A stretch of DNA of 64,000 bases, from positions 1,258,501 to 1,322,500 of the forward strand of contig JAOTON010001596.1 of the NCBI GenBank assembly GCA_034440635.1, in the 5' to 3' direction. The DNA comes from Lepas anatifera (Eukaryota > Arthropoda > Thecostraca > Lepadidae). The notes below the pieces were generated by a model. That model did no database searches, was not told where the DNA came from, and saw nothing but the letters and a program-made list of their open reading frames with translations. A program made the position numbers and the translations under genes. Positions within the stretch are counted from its first letter, which is position 1, and the number at the start of each line of letters is the position of its first letter. Shown one piece after another: positions 57,447-64,000 of the stretch.

Positions 57447-58023
57447 CCATTGCACCAAGTGAGAGAAAGCTGTCCTCAAAGTTGACCGGCTTACCGGGCT
57501 TCTTGTAAGGGAGCACCGTGTAGGAACGCTTCCTGTCCACCTTTTTGCGAGTGGAGGCGAGTACAGCGGCTCTCGCCTCGGGCGACATCTGGGCCGTGCC
57601 CGCAGTGCCGTTCAGTGCCAGGCTGGCCAGACCCGTCATCTTGCTGGAGGCCACCGAGGAGAGCAGCGGAGAGTCCACGGTGCTGGTGGAGAGCTGGCTG
57701 ACCGAGCTGTGCTCGGAGCCGGGCCCCAGCGGCGGGCCGGAGCCGGGGGTGGGGTCGGCCTCCGGCCTGGAGGCCAGGCCGTGGCCGGAGCTGGACCGCA
57801 TCAGAGGCAGGGAGGTGTGGCGCCGGTCGGCGGCCGCCCTCTTCGGCTCCCTCTGCCGCAGCACCTGGATCAGGCTGTCGTCACTGGCCGACGCCAGCGG
57901 CTCGGTCTCGGTCGGCTCCGAGGCGCAGCAGCGGCTCAGCGAGGTCAGAAGCCATCGAGCTAGCCTCCACAAGCGCGAGTCTCCGCCACTCGCCACCGCG
58001 AAGGTGCTGTACGTCTTACTCAT
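57447..58023 (-). CDS. Putative first coding exon of an unrecognised Ser-rich protein
   Basis: The minus strand is open from ATG at 58023-58021 (MSKTYSTF...) for 192 codons plus one base, ending at a G|GTAGGC donor (GT at 57446-57445). An in-frame TAG lies 13 codons upstream of this ATG, and the -3 base is G, so this start is preferred to the GTG four codons earlier. The translation is Ser/Thr/Pro/Ala-rich and probably largely disordered. It has an early Trp/Leu/Arg stretch (RLWRLARWLL, about residues 17-26) followed by CC, basic kinase-type motifs RRHTSLP and RKRSYTVLP, and a conserved-looking end VNFEDSFLSLG. Codons are GC-rich, unlike the AT-rich surroundings. I do not recognise the family and give no function. 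The RxxS/T motifs suggest phosphorylation or 14-3-3 binding, by inference only. The exon ends in phase 1, which fits the exon at 30325-30500. Confidence 0.6.
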
Positions 58024-58315
58024 CACTGGCTGCACATCCCAACCTACTCTGCCCTAGTGGGCGACACAGAAACACTGAAACACCATGTCCGTCAGATGAT
58101 ATTAAATTGTTTCACGGCATCTTAAATACTTTTACTACACCAGAGAAGCTATTACCCATGACAGGGATTATAACTCATCACCTGACCGATTTTTCTTCAC
58201 GATTTTCGACGCACAGCCTCTGACACCAAGGTCCACACCAAAGTTGAAGCGGAGTTTCCATTGCATAGCCTACAACTACCTCACTAAGCCACCCCGGAGG
58301 ATACACACGAATGCC

Positions 58316-58460
58316 CTAGCCACGGGTGCGCGGCCGTCGCCGGTGCATCCATCACGAGACTGAGCGGCGGCGCCGCACATCGGAGCGTCGACGCCGGCGC
58401 GTCGGCGTCGACGCGGCTGTTGCAGGTACACACCGGCGGCCGCACCGACTGGCTCCAAAC
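58316..58460 (-). promoter_or_regulatory. CpG-rich block upstream of the first coding exon
   Basis: Dense CG dinucleotides (for example GGCGGCGCCGCACATCGGAG and CGACGCCGGCGCGTCGGCGT) lie about 290-440 bp upstream of the ATG at 58023, in otherwise AT-rich DNA. It could be a CpG promoter or a 5' untranslated exon. No TATA box or clear donor was assigned. A 60-codon minus-strand frame crosses it but shows no recognisable domain. Confidence 0.3.
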
Positions 58461-60110
58461 ACAGAAACGGAACAAAGCAATGTTAGCCCCTCATCTGTGC
58501 CAACAGATGGCTAGCAGAGCGTAGATGGGCGATGAGGTTATTACTCCCGTTCGGTAACGGCTACGGAATTACTCCCGGGAATGGTTAATGGATGTTTACC
58601 CTCATGCTCTCAACTGCAGCAGCATAACGTAAGTTCCTTTCCCAGATCCTGAAGGCTAATTCTGACTCAAAGCTTTCACAATTGCAATTTTCGTCATAGT
58701 TACGACATCAAACGGCCATCGATAAAATTGTCAGGGCATTATTGTTATCGGCCCGAGGTTCCAGCCACGGGAGTAAACTCAGCAACACCTAGAGGCGTTG
58801 CAGAGGTAGGAAGATCTGCTAAACCGCCAACAACACTGATGACAAAAATGGATCAATTCGGTGACAAATAGGCAAGATCGTGCCCAAATCAAAGTGAAAA
58901 GCTGACGTTGAGTCTGTCAATACATGTTTTGTTAGATTTAGACGGATGCACAAGCTCTGATAAATAGTCTCCTTTTGATGCCATGCCTCAACGTGTTTTT
59001 ATATTTATATTTAGGAGCATTCATAAGCTCTGACAAATACTCCCCGTTTAATGAAAAGCTGCAACATTTTTCGGCCAAAAACGTTCGTGACGTAATTCCG
59101 TTGGCGACGGCTAGACTGTTTTTCCTGCCCCAGCGTTATGCGTCCTGTCAACAAAACATTGTGCCAAAAAGTACATTCGCGCTCGCTAATGGGCAAAACC
59201 TATACTAGTGTTGCAGGACGTTCCAATTACTGGTCGTACCCGCGCCGTTTGTTTTGGATCGATTTTAGTACGTAATGAAACCTCATCTCGCTGAAATATT
59301 CTGACAGATAACACAGTTTTCGTGTAAACAACGGTGTCCTTTCCCCTAATCAGGTACTTTACCGAGCTAGAATATTACCATGATTCCCTAAGCTCGGTTC
59401 TCTTTGAACAAAACTTCTTGCTAATAGCTGCATCGAAATAAAAGTCAACATAACTTGATAAGCATGGTAGTTTGGTTTAGAAACGAATATACAAGAGCAG
59501 TCGACCGGCAGCCTTATCTTTCTGTTTCCAAACGATATTTTTACAAGTAGGTTATTTGCTGAAGAGGCTTAGCTTTTTTTAGATATATTTTAACTATTAT
59601 ACTGGCGCTGTGTTTTTGGCGCAACGGAAAACTAAACGATCACATCATAACGAATTGCGTCTTATATTTCCTCGTAGTTTCCCTTGATCTGAAGTGTATC
59701 GTGAATAGTGTTGTTCTAGCATTAGCTGTACACATGGGTGGAGAATATGCCCCGGCCACCCCGGCCATGGCCGGGGTAACTTTCAAGTTACCCCGGCGCG
59801 GCCGGGGTAACTTTTGGAGTCCTTGTTAATGCTGCAGAAGGTCAAAATTTACGGTTAATATGGTCAGGTTTTACAATAAATCGAAGATGCATTTACAAAC
59901 AATATGTACCCACATAATACCTATTGATGGATGCATTTTAATTTTAGCTAATATGATCTTGCTTCCCTGCAACTACTTAACCGTTCCTACATTTCCACAG
60001 CTACCCTACAGCGACAAGAAGGAGTAACGAGTGTCTGGTGTTTTGAGACGTCCTACCTATCACGAATCCATTTTTCTTAATAGGTCACATCTTTCCCACA
60101 TTCAGTAAAG

Positions 60111-60176
60111 ATGAAGCGGCAAAAGACTTTGGAGGCATTCTTTTTAAGCAAGCATCGAAGAGAAAGGTGAGGCATT
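60111..60176 (+). pseudogene. hAT-type transposase first-exon remnant
   Basis: ATG at 60111 opens MKRQKTLEAFF, then LSKHRRER, and runs into AAAG|GTGAGG, a good splice donor at 60174 that precedes an in-frame TGA. Short Lys/Arg starts followed by a TL..FF pattern are common at the N-terminus of hAT transposases with BED or TTF-type fingers. No continuation exon with a zinc finger or DDE region was found before the right end, so the gene is non-functional. The match rests on a short motif plus its position inside a hAT element. Confidence 0.55.
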
Positions 60177-61330
60177 ACGTTTATTAAATAATACAAATGT
60201 CGAAATCTAAACGTTCTTGGGGGGGACGTCAGTGGAAGCAAATGGATTGTCATAAAAGGTTTGTACTGAGGATGATTTGATATAATTTATGATGACATTC
60301 ATAATAGTCTGCACGGCTGCCTGCCAAGGACTTAGGGCAAGGGCGGTCATTTTAAGTTTGACAACACAACTCACGTACATTGTTCCGTGTTTTATCCGTT
60401 TGTGTAGACGGATCAATTTCCCATTTTATTCACAACAACCAGATCGAGTGTTTTAGTTGGCAGCCCATTTGGTCTCTTCCTTTCTATTTCATTTTCATTC
60501 GCCTTTTTCCAGTTTGTCAGTCCAGTCAACCTCCTCTGCCACCACGTCTGGAGTACATTGAAAGTGCATACATTGAGCGTACATTGAAAACTGTGACTCA
60601 TTGCCCATTTTAGATAAACTACAACAGTAATTTAATTCAGCCTTTGATAGTATGATATAAACATAAAACGACGCAATATTTAATACTTGATGTCTGGTAT
60701 TTATGTATTGATGTCCGGTATTATGTCTTGGTACTTGATGTCCGGGATTTATTTTGTTCAGAATGCTTTTTCGCGTGTCTATAGGAAAGTAAAGTAAGCC
60801 ACGTGTTTATTTGATCTTAACTACATGTGAATGCACATCTTCGAAACCCCATCCTGGTTTCAGCTGAAACTAATGCCATTGTGATATTATCCGATGTTGC
60901 CTGTTCACTTAGTTGAAAAATAAATATCTTATCAACATTTGTTTATTCTGCAGCAAGCATTCGATCAGCCGTTCCCCAGATGGGTATCCCAGCACCAACA
61001 TCAACATGAAGACAACACACACCCGAAGACGTTCCTCGTCATCGTTCCGATATACTTTGCCCATGCCATTTACCGTGTCCCTTTCCAGGAAAACCTTTTT
61101 GCGGCCATTCATTGCCTCAAAAGATCATACAAGTTGTTATTGAAAATAAAACGAGATTCTGTGTTTCGTCTTTACTTTTTTCTTGTCTGTTTTGTGCTCT
61201 TTTACTTTTCAATGGACCACTGTGGACCTCCACAGCTGACCTTAGCAATAGGCATGGCAGTTTGTGCGGGGAAAGTGTCCATTTTATTGTTCCTCTGGAG
61301 TACGTAGGTACACTGGAAGCATGCAAGGCA

Positions 61331-61603
61331 CGCTGGCGGATCCAGGGCGCAAAATTGGCTTAGCCTTCCTCCAAAAAATATGTGGGAGAATAACAATACA
61401 ACTTAGCACCCCCCCCCCCCACGGCTAACATCGCTTCCCCCCTCTCTCCCGGTCGACGACACAACACCAACACCGCTTCATAACCCCCCCGTGGACACAA
61501 TAAAGGCCACGCCAACGTAGTTTCCCACCCCACGCACCCCCCGGTCGACGAGCCCTGGTTAATTTTTTGCCCCCCACAAACAGGTGCGCTGGATCCGCCA
61601 CTG
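61331..61603. mobile_element. hAT-type MITE, 273 bp, nested in the larger hAT element
   Basis: Ends CGCTGGCGGATCCAG (left) and, read inwards from the right, CAGTGGCGGATCCAG match at 13 of 15. The flanking 8-mers GCAAGGCA (61323-61330) and GCCAGGCA (61604-61611) match at 7 of 8, a slightly decayed target duplication. The interior is C-rich on the plus strand. It interrupts the right subterminal region of the element at 59733-61656 and so inserted later. Confidence 0.8.
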
Positions 61604-63489
61604 GCCAGGCATCGGCCGCCGGCCGGGGTAATTTTCAGAACAATTCTCCACCCATGGCTGTACAACCGGTAATGTTTTTTAGAAGCCAAGGCTGCCTATA
61701 AATATGTATCGGTCTCCTGATCGGTTTGGAGATGTCGAACATTGGCATCACTGGTTTTAGCACAGCCTTCTAGGTACGCCGTTGTAGGGACGTGGATCTA
61801 CGCTGCGTCTACGCTGGGCTTCCTTCTCTGAATCATCAATGACTGGGAAGAGCGCACTTCCCTACTTCACCCTTCGGCATTGCGGCTGTTTGAACAAGCG
61901 AGCACGGATTTCAAAGGCATTGCTCATGTAGCCTAAATGAGCTTTTGCAATAGAGTGACCGCCAGTAAATGACGATGCGCGCAATCATCAATAACGTAAC
62001 GGTATTTCGATTCGTTCTGTCCAACACGGAGTGCCGGGCAATCTCACTCCAATGGTGAGTAACCAAACCTACTGATTATGTCAATTATGCGTCATCGGGG
62101 GGGGAATGTGGAACAGTTCAGACAAACGCACGTTACTGACGGACGACACCCCACAGGGCCTCTGCCAGACGCAAATATGCCACAGTTGTGAGGGAGGGGT
62201 GGGAACTGTGGCCTTGAAGAGTCGGCTCAGACAATCACGTTTGCGTCCATATCCAGGCTGGGGCCAGTGTCCGCATCCAGAAAAATTGCAACCATTCAGA
62301 GAGTCCTGACGAGCCAGAAAAGCAAAGGAGAACCAATTCAGAAATCAAGCTCTGAACATATCCAGATTTTAAAGGAAAACAATTTACCAACGGGACCAGT
62401 CTGAGAAGACGTATTCACGTTGGCAGGAGCGTCTCCGCGCATGTTTTCACCGAAGGAGGGACGGATCCCACCCTGCCGATGACCGGGGAGGGGAGAGAGA
62501 GGGCGACGGTAGCCAACTTCCGAGAACAGTTAAAAAGAACTAAAGTGAAAAATTCACGTGGATCCTCGCTCCTTAGAGAGCGAAAGAAAACATGAACATA
62601 GTTCGGGCCTCATTATTTTGGGAGGACGCCCCCATTCTGTCCGAAACTGCGTTCGCCCGTCCCTTTCGACGCGCGTCCACGTCGGTATTTTGTTCAACAC
62701 TCTGTAGCGGACGCCCCTTTCAGCCCTGTTTGCTGCGCAGAAGGGCTTTTGCGGAAGCGTTGATATTTCATGGAATTATTGGTTTGGGACTGAGGTATAA
62801 TCCCTCACCCAGAAGTGGATTTATTTAGAGAAGCGTTTGGGAGGGGAGCCACGGAAAAGTCGTAAAAATATTGTTTTATAGAAAATCGGCCAAAACCAGC
62901 CAAAACTAGGTACAATTTGACCGCTTGGGGTAGGGCGGGGTATGACCGGACTGCTCCTGCCCCTGCCCTTGCCCCCTAACTTTACCAGAATTTCCACGTA
63001 TGTACATGCACGAATATGCACAAATATTCACACACATACCTATTGGTAATTGACTTACTCAAGGGATGTGCTCAATAAAACTAGCTATGCCATCGATTTT
63101 GAGAGCATACATTCAGAAATCAAAAGTCGTACTCAACGATGTTCTAAGCCGTATATCCAACCTCCAGAAAATACACGCTCTGAAACATGTCCTGTGCAAT
63201 ACTGAAGTGCATGTCCCGAGGAGCAATGACAACTGCCGGCACGCCAGACAACCTGCAGAGCGTCCCAGTCATTCCGACTGTGGCGGCAAACTACGCTGGT
63301 GGCCGCTGAATGCCGGACGCCCGCCCAGAGCAGCGACTTCTTCAAAGCAGCCAACTGCCTTTTTCTCAGATTACTGACTTTGATCCGGATTCCAATTTGC
63401 CTCATCAATCAGCGCTGCTAATGTTCTCCGTCCGAAGGAAGGCAAAATACTGCTGAGAAAAATCTACAACGCTGGAAAGGATAGAGCAT

Positions 63490-63545
63490 AGGTGGATCCA
63501 GGGTTTGCAGTCGGAGGAGTGGGGAGGGGTGACATTCGGACCAGA
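63490..63545 (+). mobile_element. Fragment of a hAT-type MITE end
   Basis: TAGGTGGATCCAGGGTTTGC followed by GGAGGAGTGGGGAGGGG resembles the CAGTGGCGGATCCAGG terminus. No partner end is visible before the window stops. Confidence 0.35.
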
Positions 63546-64000
63546 AAGGCAGTACTTTTGGATGGCACAACCTATATCAAGGAGGTTCATTAATGTTTGC
63601 TGAGTCAAACGCATTGAGTATCCAGCTTCCACCTGAAATAGCAGGTAGACTTTCATCGTACTTCGCTGTAGCCTCATGTCCCATGATGCTTCTGCACCCA
63701 CCAACCGAAAAAGTACAAAAAACAAGTACAAAAGACAAGTACAAGTAAAAAAACAAGTACAAAAAACGCGTCATAAGAAATCATGCCAATTGCTACAAAA
63801 CCATAGCGCATTATGAATTCATTTCATTATGAGAGAGGGCAGTAATGACCAAGTGCGTGTTTCCATCACGTTCGGTTCCCGCACTTAGGTGAGGGTATCA
63901 ATCTGAGGAATCTAATCATTATTGTAATTATAGAGGCAAAGCAATATTATAGAATTTCAACATCTATTAGAATGGCGTCAGTGACGGTCGCTAGATGCTT

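Larger units (their letters stand above)
59733..61656 (+). mobile_element. hAT element, internally decayed, 1924 bp, with 8-bp target duplication
   Basis: A perfect direct repeat GCTGTACA at 59725-59732 and 61657-61664 flanks inverted ends CATGGGTGGAGAAT (14 of 14 identical). Subterminal GGCCGGGGTAAC palindromic blocks occur at 59755-59815 and in mirror form at 61613-61632. The plus strand keeps a transposase start at 60111. Later domains are absent, so it is a deletion derivative. A second hAT-type MITE is nested at 61331-61603. Confidence 0.88.

Overview
The window looks like repeat-rich nuclear DNA of an invertebrate animal, perhaps an arthropod. The signs are animal-type transposons, Penelope-like retroelements with GIY-YIG endonucleases, a tRNA-derived SINE, many micro- and minisatellites, and spliced, phase-marked coding exons far apart. 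No bacterial operon, CRISPR array, rRNA or intact tRNA gene was found. The species cannot be named from the sequence.

Host gene: only one host gene can be argued for, on the minus strand. A likely first coding exon lies at 58023-57447. A second, phase-compatible exon lies at 30500-30325, after an intron of about 27 kb. The 5' splice site of the second exon has been amplified into about 85 tandem 40-bp units (26933-30325). Each unit holds 35 exon-derived bases plus the first 5 intron bases, so nearly every unit carries a GGG|GTAAG or GGG|GTGAG splice donor. The long plus-strand reading frames across this array are artefacts of a 40-bp period. This array is the most unusual object in the window.

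Layout: 35-690 is a dispersed repeat with an inverted partner at 38600-39215. 1032-5112 is a piggyBac-like element between TTAA sites. 5873-6715 is a TA-flanked inverted-repeat element. 9091-13238 is a 4.15-kb non-autonomous hAT-like element with a perfect 8-bp target duplication and an interior made mostly of nested tandem repeats. 13-26 kb holds a few small transposon and SINE remnants. 26.4-31.1 kb holds the GAT microsatellite, the splice-donor array, exon 2 and a 24-bp minisatellite. 31243-33242 is a Penelope-like element between 15-bp direct repeats. 33.9-34.3 kb is the best SINE copy. 40.0-41.6 kb has two 5'-truncated LINE tails, each with a 12-bp target duplication. 46.1-47.0 kb has a hAT MITE and a 64-bp minisatellite. 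48050-53068 is a 5-kb inverted-repeat Penelope-like element between TA microsatellites. 57.4-58.5 kb has exon 1 and its CpG-rich upstream region. 59733-61656 is a hAT element keeping a transposase first-exon remnant, with a hAT MITE nested inside.

Most structural claims rest on terminal repeats and target duplications read by eye. No alignment, splice predictor or database search could be run.
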